NCBI GenBank assembly: GCA_030603495.1
Contig: JAUVXR010000001.1
Location: forward strand, 211,944-275,943
Source: a bacterium
GTDB taxonomy: Bacteria; Armatimonadota; Zipacnadia; Zipacnadales; Zipacnadaceae
Reading direction: 5' to 3'
DNA length: 64,000 nt
Positions 33,358 to 42,031 of this stretch are shown in pieces (positions within the stretch are counted from its first letter, which is position 1; each line of letters starts with the position of its first letter). The position numbers and the translations under genes are program-made. The notes beneath the pieces were generated by a model. That model worked only from the letters and a program-made list of their open reading frames with translations. It made no database searches and was not told the DNA's origin.

Positions 33358-34317
33358 ATGTCCGCAGAGACTGACAAACGGCTGGCGCAGATTGCCCTGA
33401 TGTGGCACGGCCGCATTGGGCCGGCGGGCTTCCGCCGATTAATCGGGCACTTTGGTGACACTTCGGCTATCCTCGGTGCCTCCGAGCAGGAACTCGCCCT
33501 GCCCAGTGTGCGCCTCGACGCTGAGCAGATCGCGGCAATATCCAGCCTGGGCGACAGGCTGGCCGAGGTCGAAGAGCAGCTCGACGGGCTTGACGACCAG
33601 AACATCCACGTCGTCTGCGACTTTGAGCCCGACTACCCCGAGATTCTTCAGGATATCCCCAACCCACCACCGGTACTGTGCATCGCCGGCCGTATTCTGC
33701 CTATTGACGACCCAGCGGTAGCCATCGTCGGCACGCGCAGTCCCAGCCAGGAGGGCTACCAGATGGCCCACGATGTGGCGGCGGCGTTGGTCGAGCACAA
33801 GATCACCGTCGTCAGCGGCCTGGCACTGGGCTGCGATACCGCCGCGCACCATGGCGCGTTGGCTGGGGGCGGCCGCACCATTGCTGTGCTAGGCTCGGGA
33901 ATCCTGGTCGTCCACCCGCGCACCAACCTCGACCTGGCCCGTCAGATCGCCGAGCATGGCGCAGTTATCTCCGAGCAGTCACCTACCGCCGATCCCGCCG
34001 TGGGTCGGCTCATGGCCCGCAACCGCCTCCAGAGCGGATTGTCCCGCGCGGTCATCGCCATTGAAGCGGGAGAATCCGGCGGGACAATGAAGACGGTGGA
34101 ACGGGCCCGGCGCCAGGGCCGGCTCGTGTGCACAATAAAATGGCTGGAAATGGGGGAAAAGCGCGCCGGGCCTGCCCAGCTTCTGGCGGAAGGCGCTGAG
34201 CCGATTGACGGCCCGGAGCAGATCGCGGCCTTCGTGAGGGCACTGTACTTCCACCGCGAGCAGATGCGCTGCGATCACGCCGAGAAATCTCAACAGCAAC
34301 TCTTTGCCGAGGAATAA
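33358..34317 (+). CDS. dprA: DprA/Smf-family DNA-processing protein
   Basis: A single-stranded-DNA-binding, RecA-loading Rossmann-fold protein of natural transformation (319 residues). The DprA core is VAIVGTRSPSQEGYQMA (about 121-137), VVSGLALGCDTAAHHGAL, TIAVLGSGILVVHP (where the usual sequence is GxGxxxxYP) and ISEQSPT. The C-terminal winged helix is not evident; after GPEQIAAFV only a short charged tail remains. The N-terminal helical domain (about 1-95) is present. It is monocistronic between the permease and the convergent MFS gene. The divergence in the core motifs leaves open a DprA paralogue of other function. Confidence 0.85.
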   Translation: MSAETDKRLAQIALMWHGRIGPAGFRRLIGHFGDTSAILGASEQELALPSVRLDAEQIAAISSLGDRLAEVEEQLDGLDDQNIHVVCDFEPDYPEILQDIPNPPPVLCIAGRILPIDDPAVAIVGTRSPSQEGYQMAHDVAAALVEHKITVVSGLALGCDTAAHHGALAGGGRTIAVLGSGILVVHPRTNLDLARQIAEHGAVISEQSPTADPAVGRLMARNRLQSGLSRAVIAIEAGESGGTMKTVERARRQGRLVCTIKWLEMGEKRAGPAQLLAEGAEPIDGPEQIAAFVRALYFHREQMRCDHAEKSQQQLFAEE

Positions 34318-34393
34318 GCGCGTGCAGCGCAGGCAGGTGGAACCGGTCCCTCCAAACCTGTTTGGCATGAATACACCATCTGCCGGTAATTGG

Positions 34394-35554
34394 CTATGCG
34401 GCTGTCTCTGCTTCGTCTGCCGGCAAAGCCAGCAGGACTAGTGCTGAGAGGATCATTATTGTTCCACTGATCACGAAGGGCCCGCTGTACCAGTGCTCAA
34501 ATACCGCTCCGGCTATCAATGGGCCCACTATCCAACCCAGAGAAGCCACGGCAAAAACCTTACTTACGTCACGCCCTCGTGTGGCGGGACGCGAGTACCT
34601 CTGGATAAGTTTGCTCTGGATGGGAATCCATACTCCGGCACCGAACAGGTCATGGGTAAGCCAAACTACAGCTGCAGGCAGGAAGCTGGGCATCAGACCG
34701 GAGAGGGCCAGTGCTATTCCTTCGAGTATCACAAACGTTACATAGATCTGCTTGAGATGCCGCTTGACCACCGACCCTACGAACAACATGGGAAGGCCCA
34801 AAGTGAGGCGGTGAATCATAAGGATGGTTCCAACACCGGCAGGAGAGACACCAAACTGTCTGGACCAGAAGAGTTGCATTACGAAACAGTGACTGACCGC
34901 CAGGCCCGCGGTGAAAACGAAAGCCGAAGCAGCCAACACGAGAAGAGGCCGAGGTAGATCCAGCGCAAAGATACCTGGCAGCGACTCCCCAGTAGACTGA
35001 CGGGTCTTGCCGGCTCGCTGGCGGTATCCGGCCAGGAACATCACAGCAGCAGCAAACAGGACGAAGGCCGAAAGCGCGAAAGCACCGGTGTAAGCTCGGC
35101 TGACCAAGAGCCAACCAGCTCCGAACACACCGGCAGCCGCGGCGATGGCCTCCAGGCCCCGTACTTTGCCCATCCGGTCCAGATATCGCCAACGCTCCTC
35201 ATCGTGCAGAGCAAGCTGGTACATGCTGTCAAAGACAGTGCTGCCCGCATCGCGCAGACTCTTCAGCACCATCTGCATCCAGAAGATCGGCGCGTAAGGC
35301 GTCAAGCCACTGACCGCAGAGGTCACTAGTAGAGAGGCAGCGTAGAGACTCTTGCGGCCCACACGGTCCGAAAGCTCTCCGGCATAGACCCGGACGATAA
35401 ACACAAACATAGCCCCAGCCGCATAGATCACACCCAGCCGCTGCATCGAGATGCCATGTTCATCCAGGAAGTATGGCAGGACAAACTCATAGATCCCCAA
35501 ACCCAGTCCAAACATCAACGACCCAGCTACGAGAAACGCATAATTGCGGTTCAT
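34394..35554 (-). CDS. Major facilitator superfamily transporter
   Basis: A 386-residue carrier with 12 predicted membrane helices. The MFS motif A region lies between helices 2 and 3 (GELSDRVGRKSLY, about 59-71). No substrate can be assigned. The ribosome site GAGGA lies six bases before the ATG. Base composition appears slightly lower in GC than its neighbours, which might indicate more recent acquisition. It stands alone between dprA (convergent) and the polyferredoxin gene. Confidence 0.88.
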   Translation of the reverse strand: MNRNYAFLVAGSLMFGLGLGIYEFVLPYFLDEHGISMQRLGVIYAAGAMFVFIVRVYAGELSDRVGRKSLYAASLLVTSAVSGLTPYAPIFWMQMVLKSLRDAGSTVFDSMYQLALHDEERWRYLDRMGKVRGLEAIAAAAGVFGAGWLLVSRAYTGAFALSAFVLFAAAVMFLAGYRQRAGKTRQSTGESLPGIFALDLPRPLLVLAASAFVFTAGLAVSHCFVMQLFWSRQFGVSPAGVGTILMIHRLTLGLPMLFVGSVVKRHLKQIYVTFVILEGIALALSGLMPSFLPAAVVWLTHDLFGAGVWIPIQSKLIQRYSRPATRGRDVSKVFAVASLGWIVGPLIAGAVFEHWYSGPFVISGTIMILSALVLLALPADEAETAA

Positions 35555-35625
35555 TATCTATCCTCAAAGTGCCTCTTCGCAACGCAGCGGCGGGCACAGA
35601 GCAAAAGCTGGCTGACAGTGCTCAA

Positions 35626-37137
35626 TCAGGTTGAGGGTCGGCGCGAGACGGTGATGGCAGGTGCTGACTCCTGGTTGCCTACTGGACAGACGTGCTCGCA
35701 CTGCCCACAGCCGACACACTTATCCAGCCGCATGAATGGACGCAGTTGCCCCTCGTGCATCTCGGCCACGACCGCCTGATACGGACAATGTTCTACGCAG
35801 ACCAAGCACAGCCGGTACTCCTCGCCGCGTTGCCACGGTAAGCAAGTGTCGGGATTGATGGTGGCCAACCCCAGCTTGATATCGTTCTTCTCCTCGATGG
35901 TGTGGAGCCGCAGTGCCCCGGTGGGACAAACCCGGCTGCATACATTGCACTCCTGCTCGCAGAAGCCAATCTGCGGGATGAGCACCGGCGTGAAGACTCC
36001 GTCCCACCCCGCCTGGCCCAGCGCCGGCTGCAGCCCGCCGGTGGGGCAGGCTCGCATACAGTTGCCGCAGCGCACGCACAGGTCGCGGAACTCCTGCTCA
36101 CTCATGCGCCGGAGAAGGCCGCTGGGTGGGCGGATGATTGCCCCCGGAGGCCGAATGAGCTTGGGATGAACTTCCAGCCGGTGCAGACCCAACCTCACTG
36201 CCACGCCGTAGGTCGCCCCCACACCCAGCGCAGCCATGAACGCCCGGCGGCTGGCGTGCGTAGCGCCGTCCGCACCTCCCGACATAGCCGCGTGAAGGCC
36301 GATGCCCATTGTACCCGGCCGCGGGCAGGCCACACAGTCGTAGCACAATATGCACTCAGGTGTGTGAGTCTTCGCGCAATCATCAGCGGAGATAACGCCC
36401 ATCTTGCAGGCGGTCGCGCAGAACCCACAACTCGTGCACTGCTCAGATACACGCCGCTTCCACAGGCCGAAGCGCCCGACAAAGGCCAGCAGTGCCCCCA
36501 GTGGGCAGAAGGTCCGGCACCACATCCGCCGGGCAAAGAAGCTCATCCCCAGCACCGCCAGGAACATCAGGCCGACAGCCACCTCAAGATGAAAGTGGCG
36601 CACAACAACCGGGTAAAGATACAGGTCGAGCCGGCGCAGGATCGGTTCAGCGTGAATCACAAGCAAGTTATACGCGCCGAGGCTCAGCGGGTAGACGACC
36701 GTAGCGCTGGTGCGCGTGAGCAGAGGGATCGGGTCAAGCAGCCAGGCAATCTGTGTACCGAACAGCGCCGCCACCAGGACCGCGGCCAGGACGTAGTATT
36801 TCCACGGGGGACGGACATACCTGGGGCGCTGGCCACCACGGTGGCGGAAAAACAGCGTGTCGGAGATATCAATACAGGTACCCAGGGGGCATATCCATCC
36901 ACAGAAAAAACGCCCGAAGACGACGGTCAGCGCCAGCAGCACCAGTCCTGGCAGAACATACGTCAGGACAATAGGCCCGTGCGCCAACAGAGTCGTTAGG
37001 ACGACCAGCGGATCCGTACGCAGGAACACCGGGGATGGTATCTGCCCGTCGGGCACCCAGCGCGACTGGTGAAGAAGCCACCCGAAGGCCAATAGCGCCG
37101 ACAGTTGGACTATCCGCCGAGTCCATCTGACATGCAT
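35626..37137 (-). CDS. Membrane polyferredoxin, NapH-NapG-like fusion
   Basis: A 503-residue iron-sulfur membrane protein. The N-terminal half (about 1-215) is NapH/NosR-like with four to five helices and the two CxxxCP motifs FCGWICPLGTCID and WCRTFCPLGALL. Two ferredoxin motifs follow (CTSCGFCATACK and CILCYDCVACPRP). After a second hydrophobic segment (about 292-310, next to SRRAFMAALG), a NapG/MauM-like part carries CVRCGNCMRACP, CEQECNVCSRVCP, CLVCVEHCP and CVGCGQCEHVCP. It should pass electrons between the quinone pool and a periplasmic acceptor, but no nitrate or nitrous-oxide reductase lies nearby. SRRAF recalls a Tat-type motif, although it is internal. Confidence 0.85.
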   Translation of the reverse strand: MHVRWTRRIVQLSALLAFGWLLHQSRWVPDGQIPSPVFLRTDPLVVLTTLLAHGPIVLTYVLPGLVLLALTVVFGRFFCGWICPLGTCIDISDTLFFRHRGGQRPRYVRPPWKYYVLAAVLVAALFGTQIAWLLDPIPLLTRTSATVVYPLSLGAYNLLVIHAEPILRRLDLYLYPVVVRHFHLEVAVGLMFLAVLGMSFFARRMWCRTFCPLGALLAFVGRFGLWKRRVSEQCTSCGFCATACKMGVISADDCAKTHTPECILCYDCVACPRPGTMGIGLHAAMSGGADGATHASRRAFMAALGVGATYGVAVRLGLHRLEVHPKLIRPPGAIIRPPSGLLRRMSEQEFRDLCVRCGNCMRACPTGGLQPALGQAGWDGVFTPVLIPQIGFCEQECNVCSRVCPTGALRLHTIEEKNDIKLGLATINPDTCLPWQRGEEYRLCLVCVEHCPYQAVVAEMHEGQLRPFMRLDKCVGCGQCEHVCPVGNQESAPAITVSRRPST

Positions 37138-37183
37138 ATCTCAATAAGCCGTTGCTTGCCTGTGATAGGTTAGTAGATGAGAG

Positions 37184-37687
37184 CTACTGACCGGTCGAGC
37201 CGAACCCGCCTGTACCCCGCGTGCTCTCGGGCAGCTCTGTGACTGCCTGCCACCGCGCGCGGCTGACAGGGGCGATGATCAGTTGGGCAATGCGATCTCC
37301 GTGATGTATCACAAACGGCTTCTCACCCAGATTGATAAGAATGATCTTGACCGTGCCCCGGTAGTCGGCATCAATAGTTCCCGGCGAATTGAGCACCGTC
37401 ACCCCAGCGTTGATCGCCAGCCCGCTGCGCGGCCGCACCTGCGCCTCAAAGCCTGGCGGCAGCGCGATGCGCAGTCCCGTGCTCACCAAAGCCCGCTGCC
37501 CGGGCTCGATTACGATCTGCCCACCCTCGCAGTCGCTCAGAGCCGCCCGCAGGTCCATGCCCACCGATTGCTCGGTCTCGTACGCGGGCAGGGGTAGGTC
37601 TTCAGCTTCCGCCATTACCTGTACGGCAACGGTGACCGACGCAACGCTCGGCTTTGACTGGCTTGCTTCGTCTTGGTGGAAACTCAT
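37184..37687 (-). CDS. dut: Deoxyuridine 5'-triphosphate nucleotidohydrolase
   Basis: A trimeric dUTPase converting dUTP to dUMP and PPi (167 residues). All five motifs are present: [37 protein letters not shown] and the C-terminal [10 protein letters not shown] arm. The ATG at 37687 is the only suitable start in frame. The frame is open upstream to 37858, but those codons cross the promoter. A 20-residue polar N-terminal extension precedes the first beta strand. The promoter places the transcript start at or next to the ATG, so the mRNA may be leaderless. Confidence 0.95.
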   Translation of the reverse strand: MSFHQDEASQSKPSVASVTVAVQVMAEAEDLPLPAYETEQSVGMDLRAALSDCEGGQIVIEPGQRALVSTGLRIALPPGFEAQVRPRSGLAINAGVTVLNSPGTIDADYRGTVKIILINLGEKPFVIHHGDRIAQLIIAPVSRARWQAVTELPESTRGTGGFGSTGQ

Positions 37688-37694
37688 CGGCGCT

Positions 37695-37723
37695 ATTATA
37701 GCAGACGGCTGTGCGCCAGGCAA
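37695..37723 (-). promoter_or_regulatory. dut promoter (probably leaderless transcript)
   Basis: On the minus strand, TTGCCT (37718-37723), 17 bases and a perfect TATAAT (37695-37700). Only seven bases separate the -10 box from the dut ATG. Confidence 0.7.
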
Positions 37724-37802
37724 CGTTCGCCAGATTCCTGCCGACTCCGCCCTCCGGCCTACAGATTCTCGTGAAGACTGTAACGGGGAATCGTGACCGA
37801 TA

Positions 37803-37831
37803 TTGACACCTTTCCTGCGCTGGGGTATAAT
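37803..37831 (+). promoter_or_regulatory. Perfect-consensus sigma70 promoter upstream of the cinA-recA operon
   Basis: TTGACA, exactly 17 bases and TATAAT: a full consensus match with optimal spacing. It points toward the small ORF and cinA. Downstream the leader carries a three-copy 8-base tandem repeat (37888-37911) and the near-symmetric GAAC-N5-GTTC (37973-37985). Confidence 0.8.
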
Positions 37832-37887
37832 GATAAAGAGGAAAGTTAACATAACCAAACGGCATCGGACCCCGAAACGATTGTCTA

Positions 37888-37911
37888 CCGTAATGCCGTA
37901 ATACTGTAATA
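37888..37911 (+). repeat. Three tandem 8-base repeats in the cinA-recA leader
   Basis: CCGTAATG, CCGTAATA and CTGTAATA follow directly on one another 57 bases downstream of the consensus promoter. A repeated protein-binding site is possible. Confidence 0.5.
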
Positions 37912-38006
37912 GCCCGCAACAGACACAACGAATCGCTTGACGTGTCAGATATTGATTGCTCGCTCTCGAGCTGAACGAGAAGTTCCCGATAGAGGGGCAC
38001 AGCGAA

Positions 38007-38213
38007 ATGCCCAGGGAGATTCTCCTGCGAATGCGACTTACTAACCATATGGTGTACGACTGCGCGCCCCAGGACGAAGTGAGTGGCGTTCACTCGGACA
38101 ACCCGGAGGTGGCGGCGGAGTTTTCGTTGGAGCCGCCCCACGAAGATCGGCTCGAGAGCGCTAGCAAAGAGACTAACGAGCAGGAATCTGACCAGGACGC
38201 TACGGAGGATTGA
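38007..38213 (+). CDS. Small acidic protein upstream of cinA (unknown function)
   Basis: A 68-residue ORF: a basic, hydrophobic opening ([18 protein letters not shown]) followed by a strongly acidic, Glu/Asp/Ser-rich tail ([19 protein letters not shown]). GAGGGG lies eight bases before the ATG, and the promoter at 37803 would transcribe it. In-frame codons extend upstream to 37956 without a ribosome site. I do not recognise a family; it may be a real small gene or a fortuitous ORF in a long leader. Confidence 0.4.
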   Translation: MPREILLRMRLTNHMVYDCAPQDEVSGVHSDNPEVAAEFSLEPPHEDRLESASKETNEQESDQDATED

Positions 38214-38288
38214 GCAGGAGAGTCATTTTCTCTGCATTCTGACCACGGCAGGCGATCGGCGGGCCCTACTTGAGGGCAGAAGCAGCGC

Positions 38289-39539
38289 GTGAAAGCCGAA
38301 ATCGTCGCCATCGGGACCGAGTTACTCTTAGGCGAGATAGACGACACTAACGCCACCTATATATCCCGGGAGCTTACCACCATCGGGATGGACGTTTACC
38401 TGCGCCACACCGTGGACGACGATCTGGGTCGCATCGTCCAGGTGTTGGGGGCAGCGATGCGGCGCAGCGATGTGGTCGTCATCTGCGGCGGACTGGGCCC
38501 GACCCCTGACGATCTCACCCGCGAGGCCATCGCCCAAGTCACCAATCGTGCCTTGCAGAGCGTGGTCGGCGCCGAGGACCAGCTCCGCCAGTTCTTCGCC
38601 CAGCGTCACCGGACGGTGACCGAGAATAACCTTAAGCAGTGCCAGGTGCCCCGCGGCGGCCGGCTCCTGGATAACCCGGTTGGCACCGCACCGGGAATCC
38701 TCGTGGAGCACGAAGGCTGCACGCTTGTTGCCGTCCCCGGCCCGCCCCCAGAGATGCGCGAGATGATGAGCAACCACGTGATGCCGTTCCTGCGCAGCAA
38801 GCTCGAGGAGCGAGGCGATGTGCCCTTGTTCACCCGCTCGCTGCGCCTGGCCGATATCGGCGAATCGGAAGCGGCCAATGAACTGGCGGACATTCTGGAC
38901 CAGGCAACCGATCCAGCCGTGGCTCTGTACGCCTCGCCCGGGGAAGTGCGTATCCGCATCGCGACCAAGGCCGCATCTGAAGCGGAGGCCAATAAGAAGC
39001 TGGGCCAGATTGAGCAGATTATCCGCCAGCGACTCGTCGAGCATGTCTACAGCGTGGACGAGGAGACAATGGAGGTGGCGATTGGCCAGGCCCTGAGGGC
39101 GGCGGGGGCAACACTGGCAGTCGCGGAAAGTTGCACCGGCGGGCTGATTGCCAGCCGTATCACTGATGTGCCGGGCAGCTCGCGCTACTTCCTTAACGGA
39201 TATGTCACCTATAATAACGAATCCAAGCAGCGGCTGCTCGGTGTGCCCGCCGCGATCCTGGAGCAGCACGGCGCGGTCAGCAAAGAATGTGCGCAAACAA
39301 TGGCTGAAGGCGCACGCAAGGACAGCGGCGCCGGCTATGCTGTGGCGGTGACGGGCATTGCTGGGCCGGACGGTGGGACTCCTGAGAAGCCAGTCGGCCG
39401 GGCCTATATCGCCGTGGCCGACGAGCGGGGGACGATCTGTGAGCAGTTTGACTGGCCGGGTACACGTACCCAGTTCAAGCAGCGCGTCTCGCAGATGGCG
39501 CTCAACCTAGTCAGAAAGCGGGTGCTGGGCCTTGCCTGA
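38289..39539 (+). CDS. cinA: CinA: competence/damage-inducible protein, NMN amidohydrolase
   Basis: A 416-residue two-domain protein. The N-terminal MoaB-like domain (about 1-170: VAIGTELLLGEIDDTNA and CGGLGPTPDDLTREA) has ADP-ribose pyrophosphatase activity in characterised members. The C-terminal PncC domain (about 255-410: VAESCTGGLIASRITDVPGS and VTGIAGPDGGTPEKPVG) deamidates nicotinamide mononucleotide. It starts at GTG with GAGGG upstream. It overlaps thpR by 8 bases and leads the conserved cinA-recA order found in many bacteria. Confidence 0.95.
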   Translation: MKAEIVAIGTELLLGEIDDTNATYISRELTTIGMDVYLRHTVDDDLGRIVQVLGAAMRRSDVVVICGGLGPTPDDLTREAIAQVTNRALQSVVGAEDQLRQFFAQRHRTVTENNLKQCQVPRGGRLLDNPVGTAPGILVEHEGCTLVAVPGPPPEMREMMSNHVMPFLRSKLEERGDVPLFTRSLRLADIGESEAANELADILDQATDPAVALYASPGEVRIRIATKAASEAEANKKLGQIEQIIRQRLVEHVYSVDEETMEVAIGQALRAAGATLAVAESCTGGLIASRITDVPGSSRYFLNGYVTYNNESKQRLLGVPAAILEQHGAVSKECAQTMAEGARKDSGAGYAVAVTGIAGPDGGTPEKPVGRAYIAVADERGTICEQFDWPGTRTQFKQRVSQMALNLVRKRVLGLA

Positions 39540-40203
39540 GACGCTGCGGCTGTTCTTTGCTGTGCCTCTGCCGGACGAGCTGCGGACGGCAGCCTGCGAG
39601 CTGCAACAGGAGTGCGCCTGCCCAGACGTCAAGATTGGCTGGACCAGGCCCCAGAATATGCACTTCACGCTGAAGTTCCTGGGGGATATACCCGCGGACC
39701 GGGTGGCGAAGCTGGTGGAAGTGGCCGCAGAAGTCGCTCAGTTGCGCCCGGCCCACCGTGTTACCGTAGGGACGGTGGGCGCGTTTCCCAACAAGCGGCG
39801 GCCCCGGGTGATATGGATTGGCTGCACCGATGGCGCGGACGAACTCGGGCAGCTGGGTACAGATCTGGACTGGGCGCTGGCACAGGCCAAGCTCAGCCAG
39901 CGGGAAAAGCGCGATTTCGTGCCGCATCTGACCCTGGGGAGGGTTCGCGGGGGGCGTGACTTCAGCGAGCTCAATACAGCGCTGGACCGGCTGGCCGACC
40001 GCACGGTCGGCGAGATGGTAGTGGATCACTTCACACTGATGCGCAGCGACCTGCAGGCGGGACAGCCGCCAGTGTATACCGAGCTGGGCCGGCTTGAACT
40101 GGGTGCAGAGTGCCGAGGCCAGAGCCAACAAGGGCGGGAAGGCGCAATTTGCCAGAAGGGATGCGATGACAATGGCAGACGAGAAGAGCAGCAAGAAGGA
40201 TAA
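39532..40203 (+). CDS. thpR: RNA 2',3'-cyclic phosphodiesterase ThpR
   Basis: A 2H-superfamily phosphoesterase (2'-5' RNA ligase-like) that opens 2',3'-cyclic phosphates. The two HxTx motifs are HFTLKFLGD (about 44) and HLTLGRVR (about 134). The start is TTG, overlapping the cinA stop. The conserved domain ends near LGRLELG. A polar tail of about 38 residues then reads through and overlaps the recA start by 38 bases, an unusually long same-strand overlap. The role in the operon is not settled. Confidence 0.9.
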   Translation: MPETLRLFFAVPLPDELRTAACELQQECACPDVKIGWTRPQNMHFTLKFLGDIPADRVAKLVEVAAEVAQLRPAHRVTVGTVGAFPNKRRPRVIWIGCTDGADELGQLGTDLDWALAQAKLSQREKRDFVPHLTLGRVRGGRDFSELNTALDRLADRTVGEMVVDHFTLMRSDLQAGQPPVYTELGRLELGAECRGQSQQGREGAICQKGCDDNGRREEQQEG

Positions 40204-41227
40204 GGCTCTCGATCTGGCGGTGAGCCAGATCCGCAAGCAGTTTGGCGAGGGCGCGGTGATGCGATTGGGTGAAGAGCCCACGGACCTGGCCATTGCTGCC
40301 ATCCCCACCGGGGCCCTGTCCCTGGACATCGCCCTGGGTGTGGGCGGGCTACCCTGTGGCCGGACTGTCGAGATATACGGTGCGGAGGGTTCGGGGAAGA
40401 CCACGCTGGCGCTGCAGGTCGTGGCCGAGGCCCAGAAGCGGGGCGGGACCGGCGCATTTATTGACGCCGAGCACGCCTTCTCCCGCGAGTATGCCCAGAA
40501 CCTGGGTGTGGACCTGGACGAACTGCTCGTCTCGCAACCCGATTTCGGCGAGCAGGCCCTCGAGATATGTGACACGCTCATCCGCAGCGGGGCGCTGGAT
40601 GTGGTAGTGATAGACTCAGTGGCGGCACTGGTGCCACGCGCGGAGCTCGAGGGGGAGATGGGCGACGCGCATGTCGGGCTGCAGGCGCGACTGATGAGCC
40701 AGGCGCTGCGCAAGATCACCGGGTCGGTGGCCCAGAGCAACACCCTGGTCATTTTCATCAACCAGATTCGCGAAAAGATCGGGGTGATGTTTGGCAATCC
40801 CGAGACCACGCCGGGGGGCCGAGCGCTGAAATTCTGGTCTTCGGTGCGCCTGCAACTGAGCCCGCGCGCGGGCATCAAACGGGGCAGTGAATCAATCGGC
40901 CGGCGCATCAATGTGCGGGTGGTCAAGAACAAGGTCGCCCCGCCATTCAAGCACTGCGAAGTTGACCTGATCTACGGCCAAGGCATATCCCAGGCCGGCT
41001 GCATTCTGGACGAGGCCCTGGAGCTCAACTTGGTGGAGCAGTCAGGAAGCTGGTTCAGCTACAATGACGAGAGTATCGGCCAGGGCCGGGATAATGCCGT
41101 GCAATTCTTCGATGAGCACGAAGACATCCGCACGGCACTGGCGGACAAGATCCGCCAGGCCCACGGTCTAAGCCCGACCACTCCAGAGGCCGCCAGCGAA
41201 CCAGCGCCCGAGGAGGACCAGCCATAG
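40166..41227 (+). CDS. recA: Recombinase RecA
   Basis: A strand-exchange ATPase of homologous recombination (353 residues). The Walker A motif is GAEGSGKTT (about 71-79). [22 protein letters not shown] is Walker B with loop L1, and [20 protein letters not shown] is loop L2. ATG 40166 is chosen, with AAGGG close upstream; ATG 40172 is the next option. The acidic C-terminal tail ([13 protein letters not shown]) is typical. It lies between thpR and recX, its usual regulator partner. Confidence 0.98.
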   Translation: MTMADEKSSKKDKALDLAVSQIRKQFGEGAVMRLGEEPTDLAIAAIPTGALSLDIALGVGGLPCGRTVEIYGAEGSGKTTLALQVVAEAQKRGGTGAFIDAEHAFSREYAQNLGVDLDELLVSQPDFGEQALEICDTLIRSGALDVVVIDSVAALVPRAELEGEMGDAHVGLQARLMSQALRKITGSVAQSNTLVIFINQIREKIGVMFGNPETTPGGRALKFWSSVRLQLSPRAGIKRGSESIGRRINVRVVKNKVAPPFKHCEVDLIYGQGISQAGCILDEALELNLVEQSGSWFSYNDESIGQGRDNAVQFFDEHEDIRTALADKIRQAHGLSPTTPEAASEPAPEEDQP

Positions 41228-41261
41228 CACAGCGAGCGGCCCGTGAGGGAGCGATTGGGCA

Positions 41262-41906
41262 GTGGACAAGACGCCGCGAATCACTGCGATTAAGCCGCAG
41301 AAACGTAACTCGCATCGGTATGCGATATTCGTCAACGACGAGTTTGCCACCGGCGTAAGCGAGGAGGTGATACTCAAACTACGGCTGCGGCGCGGCGAGC
41401 CAGTAACGGCCGAGCGGCTCGCGCAGATCATAGCCGTGGAACAGGACAGCCAGGCACGGCGGGCAGCTCTGAACCTGCTTGAGTACCGAGCCCGAACCCG
41501 ACGCGAACTGGCCCAACGGCTGCGCAAAAAGGGTCTGCCGGATGAGTCAATTGAGCGCGTCATCGCAGATCTCGAGGCCAGCGGGCTCGTTGATGACGAA
41601 CAGTTCGCCCAGCAGATGACCAAAAGCCTGATCCGCAGCAGGAACCTGAGCCATAGAGCAATATTGAGCAAGCTGCGGCAGGCGGGGGTGGACTCGGATA
41701 CGGCGCAGGCAGTGGTCGAACAGGAGCTGGGCGACTACGATGAGCACAGCCGCGCCGAGCAGGCCGCAGCCCAGCAGATGCGGCACCTGAGCCGACTCGA
41801 CCAGACTACGCAGCGTCGCCGTCTGTACGGCTACTTGCAGCGCCGCGGGTTCCCGCATTATGTGATCGCTCAGGTTGTCCAACAGTTCCTGGATAATGAC
41901 CAGTAA
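41262..41906 (+). CDS. recX: Regulatory protein RecX
   Basis: An all-helical protein of 214 residues that modulates RecA filaments. Three tandem three-helix repeats are visible: ALNLLEYRARTRRELAQRLR (about 67-86), then GLVDDEQFAQQMTKSLIRSR, and YGYLQRRGFPHYVIAQVV at the C-terminus. The start is GTG with GAGGGA upstream. It follows recA by 34 bases. Confidence 0.94.
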   Translation: MDKTPRITAIKPQKRNSHRYAIFVNDEFATGVSEEVILKLRLRRGEPVTAERLAQIIAVEQDSQARRAALNLLEYRARTRRELAQRLRKKGLPDESIERVIADLEASGLVDDEQFAQQMTKSLIRSRNLSHRAILSKLRQAGVDSDTAQAVVEQELGDYDEHSRAEQAAAQQMRHLSRLDQTTQRRRLYGYLQRRGFPHYVIAQVVQQFLDNDQ

Positions 41907-42031
41907 CTAGGCAGAGGAAGTGCGCGGCGGTCAGGCTGACTGGGTACGTACTGCGACTGTACAGCCGGCAGACTGCTGCAAGCAGCACAGGTAGCACTCG
42001 GACCTAATCAACAAGATCGGAGGTGCTCCAG

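Noticed and set aside
37973-37985. LexA/SOS box GAAC-N5-GTTC upstream of the recA operon
   Set aside because: The spacing is five rather than the four of the Bacillus-type box and flanking bases do not match; kept only as a note in the leader finding.
38328-39296. 322-codon minus-strand frame opposite cinA
   Set aside because: Shadow of the cinA coding frame; no ribosome site or domain.
39511-40950. 479-codon open frame on the minus strand opposite thpR/recA
   Set aside because: It is antisense to two unmistakable genes, its product is Ser/Arg/Pro-rich with no recognisable domain, and GC-rich DNA produces such frames by codon bias.
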